Shown here piece after piece: positions 1-10,833 of a stretch of DNA of 64,000 nucleotides (its first letter is position 1; each line of letters opens with the position of its first letter). Origin of the DNA: DATBVX01 sp963705495 (GTDB taxonomy: Bacteria; Pseudomonadota; Gammaproteobacteria; Steroidobacterales; Steroidobacteraceae). The stretch spans positions 1 to 64,000 of the forward strand of contig CAVPJQ010000012.1 of assembly GCA_963705495.1 (NCBI GenBank), given 5' to 3'. Made by a program: the position numbers and the translations under genes. The notes beneath the pieces were generated by a model that was not told where the DNA came from, did not search any database, and worked only from the letters and a program-made list of their open reading frames with translations.

Positions 1-542
1 CCTTGACCGGCTCGGATCGCAGGCGCACATCAACAATCGGAACTCGCTGTCGCGGCCCGAGCGATCGATGCTGACGACCAATGCACCGGGATCGAGCGGC
101 GGGATCAAGCTCGCCGCGCTCAGTCGCGATTTGGGCCCAACGGGGGCGACGAGCGCGGTGCGATCCGCGGTGCTGCGTTGACGCGCGCGTCGAGCAAGAT
201 CAGCACGAGTGGGCCGCGGTGATCGTCCGTTGAGCGACGGTGCCGGGCCTCGCGCGCACCGACGAAGAGATCCAGATCGTGTTCGATCGCTACAAAGCCT
301 CGCTCTATCGCCTCTACAACCGCGAGCTGCGCAACGATCCGACGCTGCAGGGCCAGATGGTGCTGCGCCTGACGATCGAGCCGAACGGCAGCGTCTCCTT
401 CTGCGCGTTGTCCTCGACGGACATGAAGGCGCCGGAGCTGGTGACGCAGGTCGTCGACCGGGTGAAGACGTTCGACTTCGGCGCGAAGGAAGTGCCGGCG
501 ATCACGATCGTCTACCCGATCGACTTCCTGCCGGCGGCGTGA
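1..542 (+). CDS. TonB/AgmX-like C-terminal domain protein (5'-truncated by window, frame-disrupted)
   Basis: The intact last ~100 codons (frame from 240) read as a TonB-like C-terminal domain of the AgmX/PglI type. They show the typical EEIQIVFDRYKASLYRLYNR opening, a central VLRLTIEPNGSV strand and a closing ITIVYPIDFLPA. In this family the domain follows a Gly-rich linker and an inner-membrane helix, and the protein helps carry energy or bridge the envelope. Upstream, frame 2 (from base 2) reads a linker-like stretch that stops at 179-181. Frame 2 resumes around 209 and the conserved domain continues in frame 3. At least two small indels therefore break the reading frame. The true start lies before the window. 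Domain assignment is secure; function is inferred only from the family. Confidence 0.7.
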
Positions 543-611
543 GGATTTCCAGCATGAGAGGTATGGCACCACCGAGTTGACCTGCTGACACACAAGTCTG
601 GGCGCGATTCA

Positions 612-693
612 GACAAGGGCAAAACCACCGAAAGGTGGCGACGCAAAGTCTCCGGTCTAAAGGGCGCAGGCCCCATGACGGCGGGACCGCCGG
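612..693 (+). promoter_or_regulatory. cyclic-di-GMP-I (GEMM) riboswitch aptamer
   Basis: The stretch matches the GEMM-I consensus in order. A GGGCAAA segment (617-623) is followed by a short stem closed by a GAAA tetraloop (CCACCGAAAGGTGG, 625-638). Next come the invariant GACGCAAAG (640-648), a CTCCGGTCTAAAG segment, and a distal stem holding the CATGACGGCGGGACCGCC tetraloop-receptor arm (674-691). It lies 75 bases before the ATG at 767 in the same orientation. A 7-bp perfect hairpin (699-715) sits between aptamer and start codon and could be part of the expression platform. There is no T-run, so translational control or Rho-dependent control is more likely than intrinsic termination. The aptamer call is strong; the ON/OFF direction cannot be read from the sequence. 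Confidence 0.9.
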
Positions 694-698
694 AATCC

Positions 699-715
699 AG
701 TCCGAGGTTCGGACT
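699..715 (+). promoter_or_regulatory. hairpin in riboswitch expression platform
   Basis: AGTCCGA and TCGGACT form a perfect 7-bp stem with a three-base loop directly after the GEMM aptamer and 52 bases before the ATG of the surface protein. It is followed by GC-rich sequence without a T tract. A role as a switching helix is an inference. Confidence 0.45.
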
Positions 716-766
716 GCCTCGGTCCCCTTGCGATGACATCGCTGCACAGGTGGAACGAGGGTATTC

Positions 767-3700
767 ATGAGTTCAGGGCGGACAATCAACACGAAAGCGA
801 GCGGCGGCTGGATCGCGATCCTGCTGTCCGTTCTCGCATTGTGGGTGCTGCCGGTGGCTTCGGGACTGACAGGCAGTGCGTCGGCGGCTACGATCACTTT
901 CCAATCCGTTACGGGAATCTGGCACGACCCAACGGATAACGTCCCCGGAAGTCAGCCGGGCGATCCCGTCATCACGAACGGCGATCCGACCTCGATTATC
1001 CGTTGGGGCACGACGTCCGGTACGCCGCAAAGCGGCTATGACTACACCACAACGACCCCGCCCCCGTTTACGTTGCCCGGCTCAATTCCCTTCTTTTCTC
1101 TTGGCACGTTTACGCATCGGAATTTCGAGGTCTCCGATCCTTCTCTGACTTCAGTAAAGCTCGATGTTCTCCTCGTGCTCAGTGTGGACGGCGTCCCAAA
1201 CCCTCCATTGACCTTCACCTTTACGTTCAACCACGAGGAAACCCCGAACAACGCGGTGCCTTGTCCGTATCCGACACCACCCGGAGAGGGGTGTACGGAC
1301 CGTGTGACGATTGTCGCTTCACCCCAGCCCACGACGTTCAACGTCGGCGGAGTGGATTACACGTTGTCGATGAGCTTTCTCGACGCCAACGGCAATCCGG
1401 TGTCCGAATTCATCACGAGGGAAGGTGGGGTCACAAACACCTCGGGCCTGGTGGGGCAATTCACGTTGCCCGGAGTGCCGCCCAATACGCCGGTGCTCGT
1501 AGTCAGGAAGTCGGGCCCGACGACGATGACGCCGGGACAATGGGGCAATTTCGGCATCGACGTCCAGAACATCGGCGATGCCGATGCGTTCAACGCGACG
1601 CTGCTCGATCGGCTGCCCGACGGCCCCACCGGGGGGATGTGCGACAACGCGCCCGAGGTGTTGAGCGCGCGCGTGTTCGCGCCGGACGGCGTGACGCCGG
1701 TGCCCGGCAAAGCAGCTCTGGTCCAGGGTACGGACTATTCGCTCGTCTACGACGGCGCCACGTGTGAGCTCACGCTCAATGCGCTCACCGCCGCTTCGGT
1801 GATCGGTCCAGGCGAACGCCTGGTGATCGCGTATCGCACGCAGCTCGACGCCGGTACGCAGAACAACATCACGCTGACGAACGTCGTGGGCGCGACGCAG
1901 TGGTACAAGGGCGCGAGCAACGACCCCAACCGTCAGTCGTTCACGCGAACGCTGACGGACGGCACGGTCGGGACGCTCGATTACCAGGATGCCCACGCGC
2001 TGGCCGTCAGTTTCGCCGGATATTTCTTCGAGAAGACGGTCGTGGATATCACGTCCGGCGCCACTCCGGCGACGATCGTGGCGCGCGGTGACACGCTGCG
2101 ATACACGCTGCGCCTGCAGACGACCACTCAACCGCTCGACAACATCGCGATCTACGACGAGCTCGACGCGATGAACGCGACGCCTGGCTTCGCGCCCGGC
2201 ACCCTCACGCTCGTTTCGTATCCCGCTGGGGCCGATACGAGCGCTACCAGTGCTACCGGCGGCGCCCAGGGAACGGGCGTCATCGATATCCGGAACCTGA
2301 GTCTTCCGGCGAACAGCCAGGCTGAGATCGTGTTCGACGTAACGCTCGGTCCCTTGGTCCCGAACGGCACCATCGTCGCGAACCAGGCCAGCCTGCGCCT
2401 CGCCGGGACGCCGTTCGCCTTGAGCGACGATCCGAACGTCAACGGCCGGGCCGATCCGTTCGTTGCCGGTGACGAGGATCCGACCCGCGTGCAGATCCTC
2501 GATGTGCAGCAACTCCAGATCACGAAACAGGTCGCAGTAGTCGGCGGCGGTCCCGCCGTGGCCGGCGCCCAGCTCGAATACCTGGTAAGCGTTACCAACG
2601 TCTCCCAGGTGCCGGCGTTCTATGTCGTGATCACCGACGACGTCAGCCAGCCGTTCCCCGGTTACCTGACCCTCGTCGACCAGTCGTGGACCATGAACGA
2701 TTCGATGACGGGCATCACCGTCGCCGGGCCGCTGATCACCGCCGATTATTCGACCAGCTACGGTCCGCTACCGCCGGCGCAGTCGATCCAGTTGCGATTC
2801 CGCGCAACGATCGCACCCACGCTCGCGAACGGCACGCGCATCACCAACACCGGAGTGGTCACGTGGAACAAGCCACCGCAGACCGCATCCGCCAGCGTGT
2901 CCATCGACGTCGGCGGCATCGCCGGTGTCGGCATTCTCAACGGCACGGCCTGGCACGACGCCAACTTCAACGGCTTGATCGAAGCGAACGAGCGCCCGCT
3001 CGAGGGCTGGACAGTCGAGCTCTATCGCAACGGTGCGCTCGCGCAATCGACGCTCACTGCTGCCAACGGTGTCTACCAGATCAGCGGCGTCGTCCCGAAT
3101 TACCAGACCGCGGATCGCTACGAGCTCAGGTTCCTCGCACCGGGCGCCGCGCTCAATACCGCCAAGCTCGGTCGTGCGCAGTCGGCCTTCACCAACGACC
3201 TGCAGCGGATCTCCGACATCGTCGTGCAGGCCGGCAGCAATCTGCAGAACCTCAATCTGCCGATCGAGCCGAACGGTGTCGTCTACAACACGATCACGCG
3301 CACGCCGATCGCGGGTGCGATCCTCAGGATGCTGCAGGCCGGCGGCGCGCCGCTCCCTGAAAGCTGCTTCTATGACCCGGCCCAGCAGGGCCAGGTCACG
3401 CTCGCGAGCGGCTACTACCGGTTCGACATCAACTTCTCCGATCCGGCGTGCGCGAGCGGCGGCAGCTTCCTCATCGACGTCGCGGCACCTTCGGCGGATT
3501 ACGTCGCCGGCTACTCGCAGATCATTCCGCCGGTGTCGGGTCCATCGACGGCACCGTTCTCGGTGCCCGCGTGTCCGGGAAGTGCAGCGGATACGATCCC
3601 CGGCACATCGCAACGTTGCGAAGCGCAGGTTTCGGAGTTCGCACCCTCACAGGCCGTGCGCTTTCGCACGCCGGGTACGAACTATTACGTGCACCTGACT

Positions 3701-4792
3701 CTCGATGACAGTTTCGTGCCGGGCTCGAGCCAGATTTTCAACAACCACATCCCACTCGACCCGCAGCTGAACGCCGCGCTGGCGGTGACCAAGACCACGC
3801 CGCTCCTCGACGTGACGCGCGGTCAGCTCGTGCCGTACACGATCACGGTACGCAACGTCGGCGAGATGCCACTGCTCCAGGACGTGCGCGTCGTCGATCG
3901 CTTCCCGGCCGGCTTCCGCTATGTCCCGGGATCCGCGCGCATCGACGACAAGCCGGCGGAGCCCACGATGACAGGCCGCGAGCTCGTCTGGAATGACCTC
4001 CCAATGGACCGTGGCGAGCAGCACACGATCATGATGCTGCTCGCGGTCGGCGCCGGCGTCGGCGAAGGCGAGTTCGTCAATCGCGCGCAGGCGGAATACG
4101 GACCCACGGCCGCCGTCGTCTCCGGCGAGGCCACCGCGACGGTGCGCGTCGTGCCCGATCCGACCTTCGATTGCACCGATGTCACCGGCAAGGTCTTCAA
4201 CGACGTCAATCGCAATGGGTTCCAGGATTCCGGCGAGCAGGGTCTGCCCGGGATCCGCCTGGTGACCGCGAACGGTCTCAGCGCGATCACGGACGCCTAC
4301 GGTCGATATCACATTACTTGCGCGACCACGCCGATCGAGGGCCGCGGCAGCAACTTCGCTCTCAAGCTCGACGATCGCACGCTCCCGAGCGGTTACCGGG
4401 CGTCGACCCAGCCCTTGCGTATCGAGCGCGCCACGCGCGGCAAAGCGCTGAAGATGAACTTCGGCGCCTCGATCTATCGCGTGGTGAGCCTCGATCTGGC
4501 TGACGCCGTCTTTGAGCCGGGCACTACGGAAATCCGGGTGCAGTGGCAGCCGCGAGTGCAGTTGCTACTCGAAGAGCTGCGCAAGGCTCCATCCGTGTTG
4601 CGCCTGTCCTACCTGGCGGAAGTCGAGGATGAGCAGCTCGTCCAGAGGCGCCTGGGCGCCATCAAGCAGCAGGTCCTCGACGCCTGGAAGGGGATGGATG
4701 GCGCCTATCAGCTCACGATCGAGCCGGAGGTCTTCTGGCGACTCGGCGGACCGCAGAAGAAACCGGCGCTGCGCACACCAGCGAGCAGGTGA
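767..4792 (+). CDS. large exported surface protein with choice-of-anchor-K-like, DUF11 and SdrD-B-like domains
   Basis: This 1341-residue protein starts with a signal peptide (hydrophobic core at residues 16-35, Ala-rich cleavage region near 41). Residues ~42-240 resemble the choice-of-anchor-K domain, with IIRWGT, SLGTFTHRNFEV and ETPNN..CPYP motifs. Several DUF11/CARDB-type beta-sandwich repeats follow, the last around residues 1000-1120. SdrD-B-like modules lie near 730 (GTAWHDANFNGLIEANE) and 1140 (GKVFNDVNRNGFQDSGEQG). The last ~100 residues look like a degenerate OmpA-type domain. There is no LPXTG or hydrophobic tail, as expected for a Gram-negative host. The ATG has a GAGGG ribosome site and is preceded by a c-di-GMP riboswitch, which fits an adhesin or biofilm matrix protein. 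The stop overlaps the next gene's leader, so the two are translationally coupled. Confidence 0.85.
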   Translation: MSSGRTINTKASGGWIAILLSVLALWVLPVASGLTGSASAATITFQSVTGIWHDPTDNVPGSQPGDPVITNGDPTSIIRWGTTSGTPQSGYDYTTTTPPPFTLPGSIPFFSLGTFTHRNFEVSDPSLTSVKLDVLLVLSVDGVPNPPLTFTFTFNHEETPNNAVPCPYPTPPGEGCTDRVTIVASPQPTTFNVGGVDYTLSMSFLDANGNPVSEFITREGGVTNTSGLVGQFTLPGVPPNTPVLVVRKSGPTTMTPGQWGNFGIDVQNIGDADAFNATLLDRLPDGPTGGMCDNAPEVLSARVFAPDGVTPVPGKAALVQGTDYSLVYDGATCELTLNALTAASVIGPGERLVIAYRTQLDAGTQNNITLTNVVGATQWYKGASNDPNRQSFTRTLTDGTVGTLDYQDAHALAVSFAGYFFEKTVVDITSGATPATIVARGDTLRYTLRLQTTTQPLDNIAIYDELDAMNATPGFAPGTLTLVSYPAGADTSATSATGGAQGTGVIDIRNLSLPANSQAEIVFDVTLGPLVPNGTIVANQASLRLAGTPFALSDDPNVNGRADPFVAGDEDPTRVQILDVQQLQITKQVAVVGGGPAVAGAQLEYLVSVTNVSQVPAFYVVITDDVSQPFPGYLTLVDQSWTMNDSMTGITVAGPLITADYSTSYGPLPPAQSIQLRFRATIAPTLANGTRITNTGVVTWNKPPQTASASVSIDVGGIAGVGILNGTAWHDANFNGLIEANERPLEGWTVELYRNGALAQSTLTAANGVYQISGVVPNYQTADRYELRFLAPGAALNTAKLGRAQSAFTNDLQRISDIVVQAGSNLQNLNLPIEPNGVVYNTITRTPIAGAILRMLQAGGAPLPESCFYDPAQQGQVTLASGYYRFDINFSDPACASGGSFLIDVAAPSADYVAGYSQIIPPVSGPSTAPFSVPACPGSAADTIPGTSQRCEAQVSEFAPSQAVRFRTPGTNYYVHLTLDDSFVPGSSQIFNNHIPLDPQLNAALAVTKTTPLLDVTRGQLVPYTITVRNVGEMPLLQDVRVVDRFPAGFRYVPGSARIDDKPAEPTMTGRELVWNDLPMDRGEQHTIMMLLAVGAGVGEGEFVNRAQAEYGPTAAVVSGEATATVRVVPDPTFDCTDVTGKVFNDVNRNGFQDSGEQGLPGIRLVTANGLSAITDAYGRYHITCATTPIEGRGSNFALKLDDRTLPSGYRASTQPLRIERATRGKALKMNFGASIYRVVSLDLADAVFEPGTTEIRVQWQPRVQLLLEELRKAPSVLRLSYLAEVEDEQLVQRRLGAIKQQVLDAWKGMDGAYQLTIEPEVFWRLGGPQKKPALRTPASR

Positions 4793-4797
4793 ACGTC

Positions 4798-7700
4798 ATG
4801 CGCAAACTCAGCTACTCAATACTCGTGTGGATGTGCTGCCTGAGCTCCGCGGTCGCCGTGGCGCAGACAGTGGAGGAGGCCCCGCTCGGCCAGACCGTGG
4901 AACGGCATCTGTCGAGCGATGAGCCAATGACGCAGTGGGTTCAGGACCCGGCGGTGGTCGAGAGCGAAGAGGGCGACAAGTTCGAAACGCAGGATGTCGC
5001 CGGCGAAGCGCTCGAGACGGTCAAGCTCACCAACGTGATCGCGCCGATTCATTTCGAATCAGGCGTCGCCGAGATTCCACCGGGCGACGTGGAGCTGCTG
5101 CGCAAGGTGCTAGACGGTGTCCGCGAGCGCCGCAACGTGCGCCTGCACCTGGTCGGGCACGCGGACGATCAGCCGCTCTCTCCGGCTCTTGCCCGGGTCT
5201 ACACCGACAACGCCGGCCTCTCCCGCGAGCGCGCCGGCGAGGTGGCGGAGTTCCTGCAGCGCGCCCTGGACCTGCCGCCGGACGCAGTCACTTACGAATG
5301 GGCTGGCGATACGCGTCCGATTGCACCGAACACGAGCCTGGAGGGCAGAGCCAAGAATCGGCGCGTAGAGGTCGAGGTCTGGTACGACGAGCCGAAGCAG
5401 CGCGTCGCGCAGCAGGAAGTGCTCGTACCGCAGGACTTCAAGCGCATCAAGGTCTGCCGTGTCGAGACGCTCTGCAAGCTGCGCTTCAAGGAAGGCCAGG
5501 AGCGGCGAGCACGGGTGAAAAATCTGGTACCGCCGCTGCATTACGCGGACGAAACCACGGAAGTCTCCGATGAATTCGTCGAACACATCCGCAAGGCGCT
5601 CGACAACCTGAGCAACAAGCAGAACGTGGTGGTCAAGTTCATCGGCTACACGGAGGATGCGCCTCTCACCGACCGCAACGCGCGCATCTACGGCGACCAG
5701 CTCGCCTATTCGAAGGCCAAGGCGTTGCGCGTCGCGCTCGCCGTGCAGGAAGCCCTCAAGCTGCCGAGCGCCGCGGTGGCGAGCGATGGCCGAGGCTCGA
5801 GCCAACCGCTCGCTAGCAACGACACGCCGCAGGGACGCGCGCTCAATCGCCGCATCGAGGTGCAGTTCTGGCACGACGATCAACTGCAGGAGCTGCCGGA
5901 TGAGCCGCAGCTGTGCCCCGCGACGGACGGCGCCGAAGTGGTGACCAGAGTCTACGATCCGCCGTGGGGCCGCATTGCACCGCTCGAGCTCGAGCAGGGA
6001 CGTCCGATCATTCCGCCGGGCTACACCGAGCAGCTGCGTCGCGCGATGGTCGACGTCGGCGACAAGACCAATGTACGCCTGCGCTTCGTCGGCTACACAG
6101 CCAATGAGCGTCTCGATCGCCGCACCGCCGCGATCTACGGCGACGACGTCGGTCTCTCGGCCGCGCGCGCACGTCGCGCGGAGGAAGCGATCCGGCAGCA
6201 GATGGATCTCTCGCCGAAGCAGGCGGAGCACGAGGGCCGCGGCTACGTGCATTCGGCCGACGTCGTCAACACCGGCTTCACGCAGGACGACACTTCGCAG
6301 GTCGTCGTGCAGGTAGTCTACGATGAGCTCGCGCCGCTCGACGACTACGAGGGCGTGGACATCACCCGCCTCACGCGCGAGCTGAGCACCAAGAACGCCT
6401 TCGGGCTCAACCTGATGCACATCAGCGTGGACGGTAAACCCATCGACGATCCGGACCGCAGCTCCTCCGACGTGCAGCGCTGCACCGACGTCGCGCTCGA
6501 GAAGGCCGACATCCAGTTCCAGTTCGACAATCTGAGCTCTCGTCCGCGGCTGAGTGTCGTGGCATCGCCGACCGCCGTGCCGTTTCACCCGCTCGGGGAA
6601 AGACTCCTCTCCGGTCAGCCTGTGCGATTCGGCATGTACGCCAACTATTGGTCTTTCATCGAGCGTGCGGAAGTGCGGATATTCCAGGCCGGGCAATCGG
6701 TCGAGGACGCACCGCTCGCAGTCGTCGAGATCGATCCCAGCGGCCTCGCCGAATGGCAGCCCGTCGTGCCCCGGTCGGCAGGGTCCGCGCGCGCGTTGAC
6801 GTACGTCCTGCGCGCATACGGTAAGAACGGCATGTTCGACGACACCAAACCGCAATCGCTGTCGATGATGATCGACGCTGGCCCTGGCGAGGGCTTGCCC
6901 GACGAGCTGCTGGCAAAGCGGGAAGACGCGGCACCGATGTCGGAAGAGGAACCACACATCGACGCTGACGCAATCGGCGTCACGACCACCTTCGAGACCG
7001 AGGATGCGACTTCAATTGCGGATGTAGAACCGGTGTCTGAAGAGGAGCTACGCGCCGACGCTGGCGCCATGGGCGTCACGACCAGCTTTGAGACCGATGG
7101 CGAGACCGATACTTTTGATCCCGAGTATCGGTCGAAGCGGGAAGGCACTGCTTCGATGCCGGAAGGCGAGCTGCTTGCGGGCTACGGCGAAAGCAGCATC
7201 GCAGTCCAGAACATTCGACTCGGCAGTGGCACGGTCAAGGTTCACGGCAGCAATATTCCCGCGCAACACACTGTGTGGGTCGCCGGCCGCCAGGTGCCCA
7301 TCGACGCGAGTGGCAACTTCGTCGCCGAGGCGCTCTTGCCCTCGGGCCAGCACACGGTCGAAGTGGCTGTGCTCGATGAGCAGGGCAATGGCTCACTGTA
7401 TCTGCGCGACCTGCAGTTCGAGCCCAAGGACCGCTTCTATGTCGGCATTGCGGACCTCACGGTGTCGGAAAGCCGCACTACCGGCCCCGCGGAGCTCCTG
7501 CAGGGTGACAACCCGAGCTACGACTTCGACTCGACGTTCGACGGCCGCCTCGCGTTCTACCTCACCGAGAAGCTCGCGGATCACTGGCACGTGACGGCGA
7601 GCGCCGATACGCGCGAAGGACCGGTGAAAGACCTGTTCAGCAACTTCCTGGACAAGTCGCCGGATTCGCTGTTCCGCCGCATCGATCCTGACTATCACGT

Positions 7701-10114
7701 CCCGACCTTCGGCGATGACAGTGTCGTGGAGGAGCTTGCTCCGACCATGGGCAAGCTCTACGTCAAGGTGAGCCACGACGAGAGTCACGCGCTCTGGGGC
7801 AATTTCAAGGTCGGCTATCTCGACAACGAGCTCACGCAGGTCGATCGGGGCCTCTACGGCGGCAACGCACACTGGCAGTCCGAGGCCACCACCGATTTCG
7901 GTGAGCAACGCGTTGCCGTCGATGCTTTTGCAGCTCAGCCCGGAACCCTCGCGAGCCGTGAAGAGTTCCGCGGCACCGGCGGGTCGCTCTATTTCCTGCA
8001 CAACCAGGACATCCTGACCGGCTCCGAGAGCGTGCGCATCGAGCTCAGGGACAAGGACTCGGGGCTCGTGACCGGGGTGGTAAACCTGCGCCCGGTGCTC
8101 GATTACGACATCGACTACCTGCAGGGGCGCATCCTGCTGGCCGAGCCGCTGAACTCGACCGAGGATGACAACCAGCTGGTTCACAGCAACGGCGCAAGCG
8201 GCCAGGAGGCTTACCTGGTGGTGCGCTACGAATACACGCCGGGCTTTACGGAGATCGATGCCCTGAACACCGGCGGCCAGGGTCACTACTGGATCAACGA
8301 CTCCATCAAGGTCGGCCTGACCGCGAGCAGCAATGACGACGGCGGGACCGACAGCAGTCTGCGCGGCGCGGACCTGACGCTGAGGAAGAGCGCCAACTCA
8401 TGGCTGAAGCTCCAGGGAGGACGAAGTGAGGGCGCGGTATCGAACTCACTCCTGTCCAGCGATGGCGGGTTCGGCTTCGCCGGTCAGGACCCGCTCGCCT
8501 TCACTGATGCCAATTCCGACGGCTACCGCGCGGATCTCAGCGTCGGGTTCGACGACTTTTTCGCGGCGAACGGGGCTCGCCTGACGCTCTACACGCAGAG
8601 CCTGGATGCTGGCTATTCGGCTCCGGGGTTTGCCAGCCTCACCGACCGCCAGCAGTACGGCGGCACTCTGCGCGTGCCGTTTGGCGATCGACTGCAGCTG
8701 AACGCCAAGGCCGATAAGCGAGTGCAGGACCTGGGGCTGGAAACCTCGGCGCAGGAGCTGGACGTCGGCTTCCGCATAACCGACCACTGGAACGTGAGCA
8801 CCGGCGTGCGGAAGGACTTGCGCGAGGACAACTCGCCCATCGTTCCGCTGACTCAGGAGGAGGGCGAGCGGACGGACGCGGTCGTGCAGGTCGGCTTCGA
8901 CTCCCTCGCATCCTGGCGTGCCTACGCATTCGTGCAGGACACGGTGTCGAAGACGGAGAGTCGCGAAGACAACGGGCGCATGGGTGTCGGCAGCTCCTAC
9001 CAGTTCGGTGAACGGCTGCGCATGAACATGGAGGTTTCCGACGGCGATCTCGGACCCGGCGGCAGGCTCGGTACCAACTACCAGCTCTCGGATCGGACCA
9101 ATCTCTACCTCAACTATGGGCTGGAGAACGAACGCACGGATAACGGCTTGCGTACCCGCCGGGGCAACCTGATCTCGGGGATGAAGCAGCGGCTTTCGGA
9201 CAGCAGCAGTATGTACGTCGAGGAGCGCTACCAGGACACCGATCAGATGTCGGGCCTCACGCATGCAACGGGTGTCAATCTCGCCGCCAACGACCGCTGG
9301 AACTTCGGCGCGAACATGGAAATCGGCACGCTGATGGACAGTTTCACCGGCGCGCGAGACCAAGCGCCGGGCCGGCGGCGTTCGCATCGCGTATGGCTTC
9401 GGCTCGATACAGATTTCGAGCGGAATCGAATATCTCTTCGACGACGCGGAGCAGCTCGACACCACGACGACGGAAAGAACGACGTGGCTGCTGAGGAACA
9501 GCTTCAAGTACCAGGTCACGCCCGACTGGCGCCTGGTCGGCAAACTCAACTATGCCGAGAGCGACAGCTCACAGGGACAGTTCTACGACGGTGGCTACAC
9601 CGAGGCTGTGCTCGGCTTCGCCTTCCGTCCGGTGCTGAACGATCGGCTCACGGCACTCGCCAAGTACACCTATTTCTACAACGTTCCGACGACCGACCAG
9701 GTGACTCAGCAGAGCATCGCCGCGCAGTTCCTCCAGAAGAGTCACATCGCCTCGCTGGACCTCACGTACGATCTCTCCCAGCGCTGGTCCGTTGGCGGCA
9801 AGTATGCGTACCGTCTCGGCGCGATGAGCCTGGAGCGTGTCGACCCGCAGTTCCTCGACAACACGGCACAGCTCCTCATCCTGCGCACCGACTTCCGTTT
9901 CGGGCAGTACTGGGAGGGAATGGTGGAGGGTCGCATGCTCGATCTGCCCGATCTCGACGAGCAGCGTGGCGGCGCGCTGCTCGGCATCTATCGGTATCTG
10001 GGCGAGCACGTGAAGGTCGGAGCCGGCTACAACTTCACCGAATTCTCGGAAGACCTGACGGACCTGAGCTTCGACCACCAGGGTGTGTTCATCAACGTGG
10101 TCGGGTCGATGTGA
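4798..10114 (+). CDS. giant outer-membrane protein: three OmpA-like domains plus beta-barrel (one frameshift near 9360)
   Basis: I chose ATG 4798 because AGGTGA lies 5 bases upstream and a signal peptide follows (cleavage after AVAVAQ). A GTG at 4789 overlaps the previous stop. Three tandem OmpA-like peptidoglycan-binding domains occupy roughly residues 75-200, 245-365 and 395-510. The first keeps the classic N..LS..RA..V signature. A linker with two ~22-residue acidic repeats (around 715-770) and an Ig-like segment (~800-875) lead into a C-terminal half of alternating amphipathic strands typical of a beta-barrel. The frame is lost near 9355-9362. The continuation in frame 2 (conserved barrel strands, stop at 10112-10114) is clearly the true C-terminus, giving ~1770 residues. 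It probably anchors or exports the upstream surface protein; that partnership is inferred from coupling. Confidence 0.8.
6938..7101 (+). repeat. two imperfect tandem ~22-residue acidic repeats within the OmpA-barrel protein
   Basis: The encoded segments MSEEEPHIDADAIGVTTTFE and VSEEELRADAGAMGVTTSFE are about 33 codons apart in the linker between the OmpA domains and the Ig-like segment. They suggest a periplasmic spacer that lengthened by duplication. Confidence 0.7.
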
Positions 10115-10148
10115 CGTGGTCGCGCAACGACTCAGCCTGAACCCCGCG

Positions 10149-10817
10149 ATGAGCTGGCGCGCGTATCGAGCATGGTTTCGCGCGTGCGTGCTGCACGCGT
10201 GGCGAACGACCCGCGGCCATTTCAGTGCGGGGTGGCGCAGCGTGGTGGAGGCACTCGGGCCCGGCGTCGCGGCGATGTTCACTCCTTATATATGGTACGG
10301 CGGCGCGGACTCCGCCTGGATCGTGACGATCGCTACGGGCGTCGCTGTGAGCGTGCTCTGGATCTGCGTCGTATTCTGCTGGAACTTCGGCCTGGCGCCG
10401 TTTCGCCTGTGGCGTGCAGCCCAGGCGCGTATCGCGCAATTGGTTCTCGGTCGGCGAATCGACCGCCCCACCATCGCGCGGGAGCTGGAGCTATGCATCA
10501 AGCAGGGGCAGGCCTTGCTGGATTCCGGCACCCCCTCCCAGAGCCAGCTGTCCAACTGGTACGAACGGGTGCTCCGCGCTGTGTCACATGTGGGCGACGG
10601 TGACCGGGTAATGCTCGAGAATCTGGGGCCAGCCCCGGGGACACGTGGCGGCGCCTTGGAGCTACTGATTCTCGGTAATCGCATCGAGAAGCTTCGTCTC
10701 ATCCGCGACCGGCAGCACTCTCGGCCGCGAGCGTGCAAGCATCGGCCCACGACGCACCGCTGGCGCCTTGCAACGCGGAGCAACAGCAACTCGCTAACCG
10801 CCAACCCGCTGGCTTAG
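10149..10817 (+). CDS. membrane protein of unknown function
   Basis: I do not recognise a family. The 222-residue product (from ATG 10149; an in-frame GTG lies at 10116) has a basic amphipathic N-terminus. One or two membrane segments follow at about residues 40-85, containing a VTIATGVAVSVLWICVVFCW stretch. The C-terminal half is a soluble cytoplasmic-looking domain with charged helices. The last ~40 residues are rich in Arg, Ser and Asn and low in complexity, so the real C-terminus may differ. It starts 34 bases after the barrel gene in the same direction and precedes another membrane protein, so it is probably the third gene of the riboswitch-controlled operon. Confidence 0.6.
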   Translation: MSWRAYRAWFRACVLHAWRTTRGHFSAGWRSVVEALGPGVAAMFTPYIWYGGADSAWIVTIATGVAVSVLWICVVFCWNFGLAPFRLWRAAQARIAQLVLGRRIDRPTIARELELCIKQGQALLDSGTPSQSQLSNWYERVLRAVSHVGDGDRVMLENLGPAPGTRGGALELLILGNRIEKLRLIRDRQHSRPRACKHRPTTHRWRLATRSNSNSLTANPLA

Positions 10818-10833
10818 TGAGTAGGAGAGTGCC

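Noticed and set aside
1319..2512. 397-codon minus-strand open frame
   Set aside because: It is antisense to the DUF11 protein; Arg-rich, low-complexity product.
5110..6957. 615-codon open frame on the minus strand
   Set aside because: It is antisense to the OmpA domains; long antisense frames are expected at this GC content and it shows no domain.
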